DNA of 64,000 bases from Prorocentrum cordatum. Lineage: Eukaryota > Sar > Dinophyceae > Prorocentrales > Prorocentraceae. Within the stretch, counting starts at the first letter, position 1. Each line of letters starts with the position of its first letter. The notes under the pieces are model-generated. The model did not search any database, was not told the origin of the DNA, and saw nothing but the letters and a program-made list of their open reading frames with translations. Shown one piece after another: positions 40,981-52,079 of the stretch. Made by a program: the position numbers and the translations under genes. The stretch is from the NCBI GenBank assembly GCA_963575745.1, contig CAUYUJ010017775.1:38812-102811 (forward strand), written 5' to 3'.

Positions 40981-41462
40981 GGTGAGGAGGGCAGCGGGTG
41001 GGAGACGCGGGGCGCTGTCTCTTCAAAACGAAGACCCAACACTACAGGATGTTTGGGAACTCGGCCTCCAGGGGCCCTTGGCGGGCTTCGGGGCTGTCGA
41101 GAAACCTTTACAGGGGTGAAGAGCGGGTCCTCTGGAAGAGGTCTAGACTTTTGGGGAGCCGCGTTGCGGAGCAAAAGTCACGACGTCGGATGTCCGGGTG
41201 CGGCGCAGTTTTTTCTTGGCGCGGGCCGCCTGCGATCTCGAGATTTTTTCCCCGGGGCCGGCTTCTCATCTTCGGCCATTGTTTGGCGGTCCCGCGGCCA
41301 GGAAGCCGGCCTCCAGAAGCCGGAAGCGTCCCAACAGCTGGCCGAAGACCGGTCCAGCGCCGATCCAGGAATCCTCGCGGACTTCCGAGCAATAATGTAT
41401 CATGCCGATTTTTGTTCCTCGACACCCGTGAGGTGCGGTAGGCGCGGGTCAGAGGAGGAAAA

Positions 41463-41649
41463 GGTACTCCAGATTTCGTAATAAAGGGAGGGGGGTCTCA
41501 TTTCGGGGGGGGTCTCTTCCAGGCTATCTTGGAGGGCCTGGGGGGGTCTGGGGACGATGTTTTGGAGGGTTCTCCCACGGGGGGGGTCTAAAACTTCTCG
41601 TCTGGGAGGGTTGAGACCCCCTCCCTTTTATTACGAAATCTGGAGTACC
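41463..41649. mobile_element. MITE-like element with ~38-bp inverted repeats, family V
   Basis: The left arm GGTACTCCAGATTTCGTAAT... (41463-41500) is the almost perfect inverse of the right arm ...ATTACGAAATCTGGAGTACC (41612-41649). The interior is G-rich and has no ORF. It is 187 bp long. I see no clear target-site duplication. Confidence 0.88.
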
Positions 41650-41969
41650 GATACCAAAATGCTTCACGCGTTGTTGCTCTCCTTGGGCCTCCCGGGAGGC
41701 CTTCGTCGCCGCGGCTGGATATTCGCCCCGAAAAATTCTGGGCAGAGCGTTCCCCGGGCGAGGTCCCGGGAGCAGCTGTGTCGGTGTCCCCAGACATCTG
41801 ATGCCTCTGGAGAAAACAGCGTGGCTCCCATTCCCCAGGACGCCTTCTTTCCATCCCGAGAAGTTCTGTGGCGGTCCCGGGGCCCGCGGATGGCCCCTGG
41901 AGGCCGACAATTGGCGAACACATGGCATCCTGATTCCGTGCTGCTCCCTCTCTTCCCTCCTGCCTCCTC

Positions 41970-42170
41970 CCTTCTCCTCCTCCTCCTCCTCCTCCTCCTC
42001 CTCCTCCTCCTCCTCCTCCTCCTCCTCCCTCCTCCCTCCTCCTCCTTCTCCTTCTCGTCCTCCTCCTTCTCCTCCTCCTCCTCCTCCTCCTCCTCCTCCC
42101 TCCTCCTCCCTCCTCCCTCCTTCTTATTCCCTCCTCCCTCTCCTCCACCCATCTCCTCCCCCCTCCTCAC
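41970..42170. repeat. (TCC)n microsatellite
   Basis: CTC/TCC units with CTT and CCC variants. Confidence 0.92.
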
Positions 42171-42260
42171 AGCGTGAGGGTGTCAGGGTCTTTTAGTTTC
42201 CTCATCGGCGGTGCTCCGCGCCAGCAGCCGGAGCTCACTGTTGCGGCGGAGAAGCAGAGG

Positions 42261-42408
42261 CCTCAGATCGTCGGTTCAAAGATGGGGTCCTGAGGGATGG
42301 GGTCCTAAGGACAGGAAGGGATCCAAGGTTGAATTTCCGTTGCTTGAGGCACCTCGTCCTTAGGACCCCATCCCTCAGGACGCCATCTTTGCACCACCGA
42401 TCTGAGAT
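42261..42408. mobile_element. MITE-like element with ~50-bp inverted repeats, family IV
   Basis: The left arm 42261-42312 (CTCAGATCGTCGGTTCAAAG ... GGTCCTAAGGAC) is the inverse of the right arm 42356-42406 (GTCCTTAGGACC ... CTTTGCACCACCGATCTGAG) with few mismatches. Only ~43 bp lie between them. It can form a long hairpin and has no ORF. Confidence 0.88.
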
Positions 42409-42514
42409 GCCCTGGCCCGCCTCGTGGTACGAGCTGCGGTCGATGTGCTGCGCCGACCCTTGGCGGCGCTTCTGGGGGGGGGCTCCCACCTCGCACGGGC
42501 GGGCAGTCTCCAGA

Positions 42515-42965
42515 CCCCCTCGCGTCGTGAGAAAATCACGGTGGGAGGTTCTGGGCCATTTTGTGCCTCTGGTGTACTCTAGTCGCCTACACCTCCTTAA
42601 GCATCTTGCCAGGAGCAGGTGTGGACCTCAGTTAACCGGTGGCAGCTTCAGAAAGCCGCCACTAGCAGAACGGCTGCGAGCAGAAGCCCGTGACCGTGCC
42701 CTCCTTGTCCATGCCCGGTCTATGGGCCGACATTGGATCAAAAGAGGCGACCGCCTACCGAGTTCGCACTAGTTAGTGCATGTTTTGTTTCATCTGTTAT
42801 ACTTGCGCCTTCCATGCCTTGGGAGAGAAAAGCCTCTGGGGGCTTTCGCGGAGCCCCAAGGGCCGTCCAACAATGTCTCAGGATGAAAGGCCAGTCCCGG
42901 GGAAGGGGTCGAGATCTTTGGGGGTCCGCGCTGTACACAAAATCACGACGCCAGGGGTCCAGGTG
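42515..42965 (+). repeat. AAATCACGACG interspersed repeat family, copies 2-3
   Basis: 42515-42560 matches 33797-33835. 42880-42965 matches 33905-33985 (TCCCGGGGAAGGGGTCGAGA, TTTGGGGGTCCGCG, AAAATCACGACG). Confidence 0.7.
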
Positions 42966-43406
42966 GGATCCAGATCATCAGCGACGCGAGCCCAGGCGCA
43001 GGAGACCCCGACGGTTCGCACCGAGTCTTCGGGTGGCCGTGCCGAGTGGATCTGGGCGATGTGCGCTCCCCTCCGACCGTATGCCGTTGTTGGGACCTCT
43101 TCTGAAGCCCCTGGTGGGAGTGCGGAGCTCCGCCGACGGCCAGGAAGCGTCGCCGAGCTGTTGCTCTCTTGCACTCTCTTCTCGCCGAGCGGAGGGCGTT
43201 CATCCAGCTCCATCACCAGTTCTGAGACTGGGTGCGCGCCATGGTGGAGATCGTGATTGGACAGGTCCTTTGCAGCACTGCCAGGTCCTAGGACACACTG
43301 CGTCCGGGGGTGCCAACCAGAGAGTCTAGAGCAGCAGCTCAAGGCTCTCCCCGAGTCTGGCGGTTTAAGTTGACGTGGACATGCGCCTTTCCCTTGGAGG
43401 CGGCCG

Positions 43407-43652
43407 GTGAGTCTGAGCTGGATGAGCCCAGAAGTAGATCAGTCAAGCGGGGTTGGTGAGGGCAAGTCTGGTGAACAATCTGTCCCTGGGCCCCTCCTGG
43501 CAGCAGTGAGCAGTGGTTTGAATGCTATCGGGGGGCTCGCCAAGGTGGCAGAGGAGCAGCTGGACGATCGACGCGTGAGCCCGCCGCCGGAGGAGTCGGA
43601 CGCAGCAGCCTCTGAGGCAGCCCCCCCGGGAGGCAGGGCCATCTGGGACTGA
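43407..43652 (+). other. Exon-like open frame, unassigned
   Basis: The 81-residue frame is rich in Ser/Gly/Glu/Ala and contains SSGLNAIGGLAKVAEEQL, a plausible amphipathic helix, and an acidic PPPEESDAAASEAAPPG segment. Composition is more protein-like than the neighbours. I recognise no domain and see no matching exon nearby. It could be chance. Confidence 0.25.
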
Positions 43653-44639
43653 TTTGCCGCATTCCCAGATCTCCGACGATATGTTTTTTTTTTTTTTTTT
43701 CAATCCGTACGTTTTTCCCAGATTTCCACCCTCGAGGGCTCTTTTCGGCCCTGGGGCCAAAAACAATTAATCTGTCCTGGGCGAAGGACTGCCCCCAGGA
43801 AAGCGGTCGGGGGCTCGAGGAGCCGCGGATCAAGAAAATCATATCGGCGGATGCTTGGGCTTCCAGTTTCAACCAGTGAACATGCTGGTTGTCTTCCTTG
43901 CTCTGCAAGGGGTGCAGTGATTGCGGCGAGAGCGCTTGCTGGCGGTAGGCCCTCGCGATTTCGACTGTGCGCGCTTAGCTGTATACTCTGCCGGCGGCAG
44001 CGGGGGCCGCTTGCCATCACTGGAAACATCGTGCAGGCGCGTGCGTCAGTCGGTGCGTATGCGTTTGCCTGGGTCTGCAGTCTGCGCGTGCCAGTGCGTA
44101 TACGCTTGCGTGTTCGTGCGCGTGCAAGAACGACGATGCTGCGAGGACGCGCGCTCATCCTACACGCCGAACAGGGGTCGGAAGACCAATTATCCAACGA
44201 AGGCGGGCCTCGTGCGAGGGGCGCTCGGATGCCACTGCTGGGAGGGGCGGGGAGTGAGTTGAACCACCTGGATATGCAGAGAGGCCGTTTCCCGACCCAC
44301 CGCTGGCCCGAGCTGAGCTGTCTTCACCGAGCTCTCCCAAGGGGTCCCCGCGCTTCGCGCTTCGCAGCTGCCCCGTGCTGTGGCACGCGCGCGCCCTCGG
44401 TGCTTCATCTATCACCTGGTCGCCCTTCACGTCTTACCTTTTGCCTCACCTCTTAGACGTCCCAGCTTAATGTTTGACGCTTCGCGCAAAGCCAGCAGCC
44501 CATTTAGAACCGATGCTCATGGGAGTTGTCTGGAGGAGGGGCGTAGGTAAGCACGAAGCGAGGAGGCCAACAATGGAAGTAGCCCTCGGGGAGCCTATTG
44601 ACCCGTGTTTGGGCAATTTCAAGGAATTGTGGACTCTGC

Positions 44640-44985
44640 TGAACTGGGGCCCTGTTGGGGCTCTCTTGGGGCCCTCTTGGGGTCCTCTTGAGCGCTTCTC
44701 GGGAGCCTTGAGGGCTCTCTTAGGGCCCTCTTGAGGGCTCTCTTAGGGCCCTCTTGGAAGCCATCGATCAAAGAAGGGGGTTGGTGGTTATGCCAGTGCC
44801 TCCCCCCGTCGGGGCCCTCAGAGTCGCCTCTTGGAGGCTTCTTAGGGCGCTCTTAGTGCGATCTTGTGCGCTCTGGGGCTCGTCTTGGAACCCTCATGGG
44901 CACCTCTGCAGGCTCTCGTGGGCCATCTTGGAACTATCTTGAGGCCTCAAACGCCCATCGGAAGCGAAAAGGCGAGGAGACAACA
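44640..44985 (+). repeat. gggcctcttgggg minisatellite with conserved tail
   Basis: Units of GGGGCCCTCTTG(A)GGGCTCTCTTAG lead into the tail CCCATCGGAAGCGAAAAGGC at 44954, then GAGGAGACAACACACA. Confidence 0.8.
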
Positions 44986-45731
44986 CACATTGAAAAAGCG
45001 AGAAGAAAACACACACATCGAAAGCGCACCGTTTTTGAAGGATGTCGGCAACTAGGGGGCCCCCCTTGGATGCTCCGTGGACACGTGGGTCCGTCTTGGG
45101 ACGGCCTTGGGGCCCCCTGGAGGTATGCTGGACGCTGTCTTGAGCCACGAGGGGATACCTTGAGCGGTCTTGGAGGCCATCTTGGGCTATCGGGGCACCC
45201 GAGCGCCCGAGGACCGTCGAGGCGCCCAGGCGGCCTCGGGAGAGGGCGTGGATGCGTGCAGCCGGATGCGGCGAGGGGAGCACTTGCCGTTCTGCCACGC
45301 CTCGACGTGCCGGGGGGGCGCGGTGGTGGACCTTCAGCGGTCGTGGAGGCCATCCTGGGCCACCATCGGGGGTCCTCGTGGGGGCCCCAAAGTGACCCTC
45401 CGACACCTCGCGGGGCATCTCCTGCAGAGCCACGGGGGAGGGGGTTAGAGGGAGGGGTAGACCCTTCCCCGAAAGGGAATAAAGGGGGTTCCCTGAGGTT
45501 CTTGCGTTGCAATCTTTTGGCAAAGGGTGACTTTGCTATGTTTCGGGCCCCGGAGCCCTCACGGGTCGATCCGTCTCGAAAGAAGCCGCACAAGACGGGG
45601 TCCAGGGCTTTGTTAGCGATTTTCCGCGACGATGTATTGTGAATGCCTTACGGCCGGCGCTGCCGACCCTGAAGGCGGAACCTCCCTCGGGACCTCGGGA
45701 TCCCTTCCCAGGATAATGGGCGTGTTTTCCA

Positions 45732-45899
45732 CCACCACCACCACCACCACCACCACCACCACCACCACCACCACCACCACCACCACCACCACCACCACCA
45801 CCACCACCACCACCACCACCACACCACCACCACCACCACCACCACCACCACCACCACCACCACCCACCACCACCACCACCACCACCACCACCACCACCA
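45732..45899. repeat. (CCA)n microsatellite
   Basis: A nearly pure ACC/CCA run of ~168 bp with a single-base phase break near 45821 and another near 45863. Poly-Thr, poly-Pro, poly-Val and poly-Trp frames come from it. Confidence 0.97.
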
Positions 45900-45989
45900 T
45901 AAGTTTGGAGGGGGGTAAGAGCTTGAGGGGCGTCAGGGTTGAGTAGTGAGTAATGCGTCTTAGGCTGCTAGGCGGACGAAGGATGATAA

Positions 45990-46660
45990 TGGACTACGAG
46001 GAGGAGGTAGAGGGAGGAGGGAATGAGGAGGCGGAGTAGGAGCGGAGGAGGAGGAGGAGAGGAGGAGGAGGATGAGGAGGTAGGAGGATGAGTGAAGGAG
46101 GAGGATGATAGGACGAGAGGAGGAGATGAGGGGATGAGGATAGTAGGAGGAGGAGGAGGCTGAGGAGGTAGGGTAGGATGAGAGGAGGAGGAGTGAGGAG
46201 GATAGGCCCGAGGAGGACCCTCCGCAAAAAAATCTCGACCTCCCCCTCCTACTTATGGTGGTGGTGTTGGTGGAGGAAAACAAGCCCATCACGGGACCTC
46301 GGGGCTCGGGCCGGGGCCACGGCCACTGCCACGGCCTGGGTCGGTGCCAGGGCCGGAGCCGGGGCCGGGGCCAAGGGAGGGACCAGGGTCGGCCCCCCCC
46401 CCCCCCCCGCAGAGGCGGCGAGGGGCGACGACGACCCGACGGACGTCCCCGGAACATGATCTTTTCCTGCTCTTCCTTTGCTCGCTCCTCGTCCTCGTCT
46501 CTTCCTCCTCCTCCCTCCTTCCCCTCCTCCTCCACCCGCTTTCCTCCTTCTCACTCCTCCCTTCTCCTCCTCCTTCCCCTCCTCCTCCTAACCTCCTCCT
46601 CCTCCTCCTCCTCCCCTCTCCCTCTCCCTCCCCCTCCCCTCTCGCTCTCTCTCTCTCTCT
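45990..46660. repeat. GGA-rich then TCC-rich low-complexity pair
   Basis: A degenerate GGA tract (45990-46205) and a degenerate TCC tract (46475-46660) form a large imperfect inverted pair around a GGGGCC-rich centre. Confidence 0.8.
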
Positions 46661-46978
46661 CGGCCTGTGGGTCATCCTGACGCGGCCATCCCCACCCCGC
46701 CAGGGGCTGTTGCTTCGCTCTGCGGCACGCAGTGGGCCGTCTGGTCGAAGGAGGTTGCCTGGAGGAGAGGGAGACGAGGGCCAGATGGGGAGCAAGAGGA
46801 GAGGTGGGAGAGGGGGAACGAGGACACGAGGGGAACACGAGGAGAGGCGGGATAGGGGAGCGAGAAGGGACCGCCCCAAGCCCTAGAGAACCCCACAGCT
46901 TCCCAGGGAGTGGAGCTCTGGGGGGGGCTTCCAGGACACGGACACTGATCCCTAATAGTGGTCGCGGTCCTCGGCACC

Positions 46979-47023
46979 CTCCTCCTCCTCCTCCTCCTCC
47001 TCCTCCTCCTCCTCCTCCTCGTC
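46979..47023. repeat. (CTC)n microsatellite
   Basis: Fifteen or so uninterrupted CTC units. Confidence 0.92.
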
Positions 47024-47413
47024 CTTGTCTATCCCGACCCATCATGCCCCAGGTACGCAGGCTGGCAATCGGCGGCGGCCGCGGTGAAACTACGGTTTGG
47101 ATTGGCATCAACACGTGGGGGCGGGCTCGGAGTGGCCGCGGTGGGCAGGCTCCCTGTAGTGCGTCTGAGTGGCGCCTCACGCTGGAGGCGGGTTGGGCGC
47201 GCGCCAGCGAGTCGCATTTCGCACCTCACGAGTCGCCAAGCGACCTCGTGTGGACCCTTTTGAGGCGGTGGTGGTGTGAGGGCCCAGAAGGAGCTAAATT
47301 GGGGCGCAGGCGGGCGGTTGCGTAAGGTGGCTCTTTTCCACTACAGCAGTCGGGCAAGCTCGACTCAGGGCTGAATTGGGACAAAAGCCTCATGCACCGA
47401 TGCCCCCCCCTCC

Positions 47414-47602
47414 ATGAGTTACTCCTCCCCCCGGTCGGCAGAAGTGCAAGGCGGATGCTCGACAGCAAAATCGGGGTGGACCCCACTTCTGAGATCAAGA
47501 GCAACGGCTGTTGCCCAGAGTGCATTGGGGGAGGGGGACGAGGAAGATACGGGGGATGGGATGGCTCTGGCAGTACTGAGTGTGCAGCGGGAGTGCGAGT
47601 GA
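47414..47602 (+). other. Exon-like frame ending at a GTGAGT
   Basis: The plus-strand frame includes ATAVAQSALGEGDEEDTGDG and ends near GGGAGTGCGA followed by GTGAGT, a good 5' splice-site match. A stop follows in frame. I cannot assign a family or find a partner exon. Confidence 0.2.
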
Positions 47603-48165
47603 GTCTCCTGTGGGATCATTCGCTAAGCTGCCGACTGTTCTGGTCCAGAGCTCATCGCCAATCCACCCTCCCTACCGAAGGTCCGTGTCGTGTCGGCGCG
47701 GTGACGACCTCGCCGCGGGAGTTCAAGGCTGAACGCCGCCAGTGGCCCAGAATCGGCTGGTGTGGAAAGATCTGGCGATCGGACAGCCGCTGATCGTTCA
47801 ATATTTGGCGATCCACGCGGTGTCAGGAACCAACGCCAGGGTCGTCACAACACGAACTTGCCGTACCCACCCCACCCCCAGCGTAATCACCACCTCCACC
47901 TTGTGCTGGACGCGCGCGGTGAGACAGGCTGCAGTCGACCGTGGTGCCAGGCCTGGACCCGCATTATGGGGCGCTGGGGTTTTTGGCAGTTCCCCCCCGA
48001 CATCCGTCCCGTCCTGGTGTTTTTTTTGTCGATGTCGTGCCACGAAGGCTCTGGCAGGGCTGGCCCGTGACGTTAAGTTGGAAGCTCTTGGCGCTCGCTC
48101 GCAAAAAGGCAAGTGACTCTCGTTAGGTCGCATCCTGTTGGATCATCCTTCTCCCCCGTAACCCA

Positions 48166-48218
48166 CTCCCTCCTCCTCCTCCTCCTCCTCCTCCTCCTCC
48201 TCCTCCTCCTCCTCCCCA
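48166..48218. repeat. (CTC)n microsatellite
   Basis: Pure CTC run. Confidence 0.92.
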
Positions 48219-48380
48219 CCCCTGGGTCCCGATCCGTATCAGAGAGCAGCGCGGGTGAGCGAGGGGGTCCGCGGGGGATCCCCGCGGAGACGGCGGGGGC
48301 AGGGAGAGCGAGGATGAATGAGGGGACGGGGAACGAAGGTGTGCGTTGGAGGAGAGGTAAAAATCTTGGCAGGGCGCCCC

Positions 48381-49053
48381 TCAAGGAGTATCCGTCACAG
48401 TAACGCTGTATCGCTTGTTCCACAGCCCTTTGCCAGGTATGTGATCCGCGGCCTTGTGGGCAGACTCAGCCTTGTTGTAGGTGACCATCGCCCCGTCGCC
48501 GACCGTTCGGAGGACGGTGATCGGGCCGCAGAGGGAGAACGTGGCTTGGACGCTGGACTCTTCCGAGCCCTTGCTGCACTTGATGTGGACCGTTGATGGA
48601 CCCAGCGCTCCTATCGCAACCTTCTCGACCGGTGGCGCCACGGGGCGGCCTCCACGCCAGGGGTCGGTCGCCGCCGCCTCTGGCGCTGGGGGCCGCCGCC
48701 GCCGCACCTCTTTCGCCACGCCGGCCCGGCAGGCTCACCACCGCGGTGTCATCCTCGTCATTCTCCGCCTGCACGGTGTCCTCGTCCTCGCCCTGCTCCT
48801 CGTGGGCCGCGTCGAGGGGGATAGCGGGGATGAACGGCGGGAGGTGGAGAAAGCGGAGCTCGTCATAGCCGTCGGTATTGCCGTTTCTGCCGTCGCAGCC
48901 AGAAGCGCTCTGTAGCGGAATTCGGTAGTCTGGTGTCCGTGAAGTGACCTCTTTAAGGATATATTTGGCATTGACCACCTCGTACCTGTAATTCTTCTCG
49001 CCCCTGTAGTTCTTCTCGCTGTTGAAGTGGTCCTGGTGGTACCTCCCCCGCAC
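48381..49053 (-). CDS. Candidate RRM-type RNA-binding protein gene, frame-broken
   Basis: The C-terminal block (48734-48381) reads as one RRM. It has STVHIKCS as an RNP2-like first strand, a helix EESSVQATFSLCG, strand TVLRTV, GDGAMVTYNK as an RNP1-like third strand, helix AESAHKAADHI and a last strand YSVTVTDTP before TGA. The upstream block (49053 to ~48740) is in another frame. It is hydrophilic (HFNSEKNYRGEKNYRYEVV, ending in an acidic EDEDTVQAENDEDD) and stays open further upstream through LPTVWAALLLAATLG, a possible targeting sequence, without an ATG. A frameshift, sequencing error in the GC-rich joint at ~48700-48740, or an unrecognised intron could explain the break. RRM identity is my reading of the pattern; the host function is unknown. 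Confidence 0.45.
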
Positions 49054-49266
49054 GGCCGCCGCCTCGGTGGCAAGCAGACGCCGCCGCCTCGCGGCGCGAC
49101 GGGCTGTGCTAGGACCGAGCGTTGCGGCGAGGAGTAGGGCCGCCCAGACGGTGGGCAGCCCCCCGTGTTCGAGCGCGAGGCGGCGGGGCGCCGCGCATGG
49201 CCGTCCGCCCTCCTGAGATCCCCCCTCCCCTTCTCACGGGGATGGGCGTCCCCCCGAGAGGCAGCG

Positions 49267-49860
49267 GCTTCCTCCTCCTCCTCCTCCTCCTCCTCCTCCT
49301 CCTCCTCCTACCCCTCCTCCTCGTCCTCCTCTTCCCCCTCCTCCTTCTCCTCCTCATTCTCCTACTCCTCTTCCTCCTCGTACTCTTCCTCCTCCTCCTC
49401 CTCCTCCTCCTCCTCCTCCTTCTCCCCCTCGTTCCCTCTTCTCCTTCGCCGATTCCTGCCCAGGCCACTGCATGTTTTTTTTTCGCGGCGGGCCCGCCTG
49501 TAGGCGCCCGGCCCGGGCGGCGCATTGCCCCCGAGCGCCCAGGCCATGAGGGCGGCGGCGCAGTGGGAGGGCTGGGCGCCTCGCGACCCGCGGTTGTCCA
49601 GGGCCTCCCGCCCTCCTTCCTCCTCTCCTGCTCTCCTCCTTCTCCTCCTTGGTCCCCTCCTCCTTCTGCCTCCTCCCCTCCTTCTCCTCCTCATTTTCGT
49701 CCTCCTCCTCCCCCTCCTCCCCCTCCCCTTTCCCCCTCTTCCTCCTCCTTCTCCTGCTCCTGCTCCTGCTTCTCGTCCTCCTCCTCCTCATTCTCCTACT
49801 CCTCCTTCTCGTCCTTCATTTCCTCTCTGCTCCTCCCCTCTTCCCCTCCTCATCCCCGCC
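49267..49860. repeat. (TCC)n-rich low-complexity blocks
   Basis: TCC/CTC/CTT tracts at 49267-49440 and 49615-49860 surround ~170 bp of GC-rich sequence. Confidence 0.88.
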
Positions 49861-49914
49861 GCTGGAGCTACGATTGTCCAGTCTGCTTTGGGGGGACGTC
49901 TCCCAGAAGGTTTT

Positions 49915-50050
49915 TCGGAGGTTTCCGTTGGTTCTTGGAAGTTCTCTTGCCCCGGGATGCGTTCCGTTCTGGCAGCGGCGCCTTTTCGAGAGCTTCCCAG
50001 GGGTGCCCCAATCTTCCCGAGTCGCTGCCAGAGACCCGAGTCATGACTAG
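49915..50050 (+). repeat. Interspersed repeat, copy 2 (partner at 31325)
   Basis: It shares ordered blocks with 31325-31475, ending GAGACCCGAGT-ATG. Confidence 0.65.
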
Positions 50051-50224
50051 TGACCCTTCGCCAGACTGACCGTTGGTGCGCGGCTTTCGGGGGGCGGCGG
50101 GCAGATAAACCCAAGGACGCAGGCTGGAACTGTCGCACGGCATGCAACGATCGGCAAGCCAAGCACCAAAGGTCACTTTTCGTAAGGTCACTCTTGCGCG
50201 ACAACGGCCGGTACATGACCTTCC

Positions 50225-50515
50225 CACCTCCTCCTCCCTCCCCGTCCGCCTCCCCGGCCCCCTTTCTCCTCCTCCTCCTTTCCCCTTCCCCCACTCCTCC
50301 TCCTCCTCTCCCCTCCTCCTTCTCCTCCTCCTACCTCCTCCTCCTCCTCCCTCCTCCTCTCCTCCTCCTTCCTCCTCCTCTCCTCCTCCTCCTCCCCCTC
50401 CTCCTCCTCCTCCTCCTCCTCCTCCTCCTCCTCCTCCTCCTCCCCCTCCTCCCTCCCCATCCTCCTCCGCCTCCCTCCTCGCCCCCCTTCCCGCTCCCTC
50501 CTCCCTGCCCTCCCG
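50225..50515. repeat. (TCC)n low-complexity tract
   Basis: Degenerate then pure CTC units, with the purest part at about 50395-50445. Confidence 0.9.
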
Positions 50516-50779
50516 CCTCGCGAGCTGCGATCGTTTAGGGCCGGCCTCCCTGCTTCTCCTCCTGCTCCCTCCGTCCCCTTGGGGTAGCATCGGTTTATCA
50601 GGAGGGGAAAAAACACACAGACACAATTGATCGTCGATCCCCTGGAAAATACGGGAAAATATGGGAAGTGGGGGGGAAGACAGAAACCCAGAAAATATAG
50701 GAAAATATGGGGAATCTTTTTATTTGTGTGTATTTATTTGTGTGTCCCAGGGCCCCTTCAGTTTAGGCGGACAGTGGCC

Positions 50780-50975
50780 GAGTCTCTCTACGAGTGATAA
50801 GCACGGCATGGGCATCATGCAGTAGCAGCGGCCGCACAGAACGGAGAAGGTGTACGGGAAAAAGAAACAGCGTCTTGACGTGCTCAAGAATTGCTGGCCC
50901 CACAAACAGGGTGGGATTTTCCACCAGGGTAGTCCGATCCGAACTGGTGCTACCTTCTGTTTCCAGGCTTCACAG
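50780..50975 (-). other. Exon-like frame, unassigned
   Basis: On the minus strand an open frame reads DRTTLVENPTLFVGPAILEH followed by a Leu/Val/Phe-rich stretch (KTLFLFPVHLLRSVRPLLL). The other two frames of the same segment are also partly open, so the coding strand is uncertain. No family is recognised. Confidence 0.2.
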
Positions 50976-51069
50976 AGGCCCTGCTGCAGCCTTCAAAATA
51001 CTGTCAGTGATAATTAGTTCGTCCTTGCTGCTCCTTTCTTCTCTTTGGGTTGGAGTGCACGGCTTGCCG

Positions 51070-51169
51070 ATGATGCTGCTGCTGATGAGGATGATGACAA
51101 CGACGATGCTGATGATGATGTTGATGATGTTGATGATTATGATGAGGATGAGGATGATGATGATGCTGA

Positions 51170-51201
<32 letters not shown>

Positions 51202-51314
51202 ATGCTGCTGATGATGAGGATGATGACGACGACGATGCTGCTGCTGCAGCTGATGCTGATAGTGATAGTGATGATGATGCTGATGATGATGATGAGGATG
51301 AGGATGAAGATGAA

Positions 51315-51400
<86 letters not shown>
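51070..51400. repeat. (GAT)n microsatellite up to assembly gap
   Basis: Imperfect then pure ATG/GAT units run directly into the N gap. Confidence 0.95.
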
Positions 51401-51500
51401 NNNNNNNNNNNNNNNNNNNNNNNNNNNNNNNNNNNNNNNNNNNNNNNNNNNNNNNNNNNNNNNNNNNNNNNNNNNNNNNNNNNNNNNNNNNNNNNNNNNN
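51401..51500. other. Assembly gap (100 N)
   Basis: Exactly 100 N between a GAT tract and a CATG/TATG tract. Frames drawn across it are meaningless. Confidence 0.99.
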
Positions 51501-51930
51501 CATGCATATGCATATGTATATGCATATGCTTATATACATGTATATGTATATGTATGTATGCATGCATGCATGTATGTATGTATGCATATATGCATGTAGG
51601 CATGCATGCATGTATGCAGGTATGTATATATGTATGCATGCATGTAATGTAATGTAATGTAAATGTAATGTAATACAATATAATGTGATGTGATGTGATG
51701 TGATGAGATGTGATGTAACGCTACGTAACGTAATGTACTGTATCTATCTATGTATGTATGTATATACGTATGTATGCATGTATGAATGTATGTATGTATG
51801 CATGCATGTATGTATGTATGCATGCATGTATGTGTGTATGTATGTACGTATGTACGTATGTATGTATGTATGTATGTATGTGTGTATGTATTTATGCATG
51901 AATGTATGTGTACATATATACAGATAGTGT
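51501..51930. repeat. (TATG/CATG)n tetranucleotide tract
   Basis: About 430 bp of TATG, CATG and TAATG units. A pentanucleotide-like TAATG/TGATG phase occurs at 51640-51735. Confidence 0.93.
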
Positions 51931-52079
51931 CGGAGTGTTGGCCCCCCGGTCGCGCCCAGGACACAATGACAAAGGCGGCCACCCCGTGGGTAACCCAATT
52001 TAGTCCCCGAGGCCCGGGACCTGTTTTCGGCCCGTTTCGGGCCGGTCTCACCCCCAGGAACGCTCCAGGGCCGCTCCAG

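Noticed and set aside
50794-51657. Open frame spanning the N gap at 51401
   Set aside because: It crosses unknown sequence and GAT/CATG repeats.
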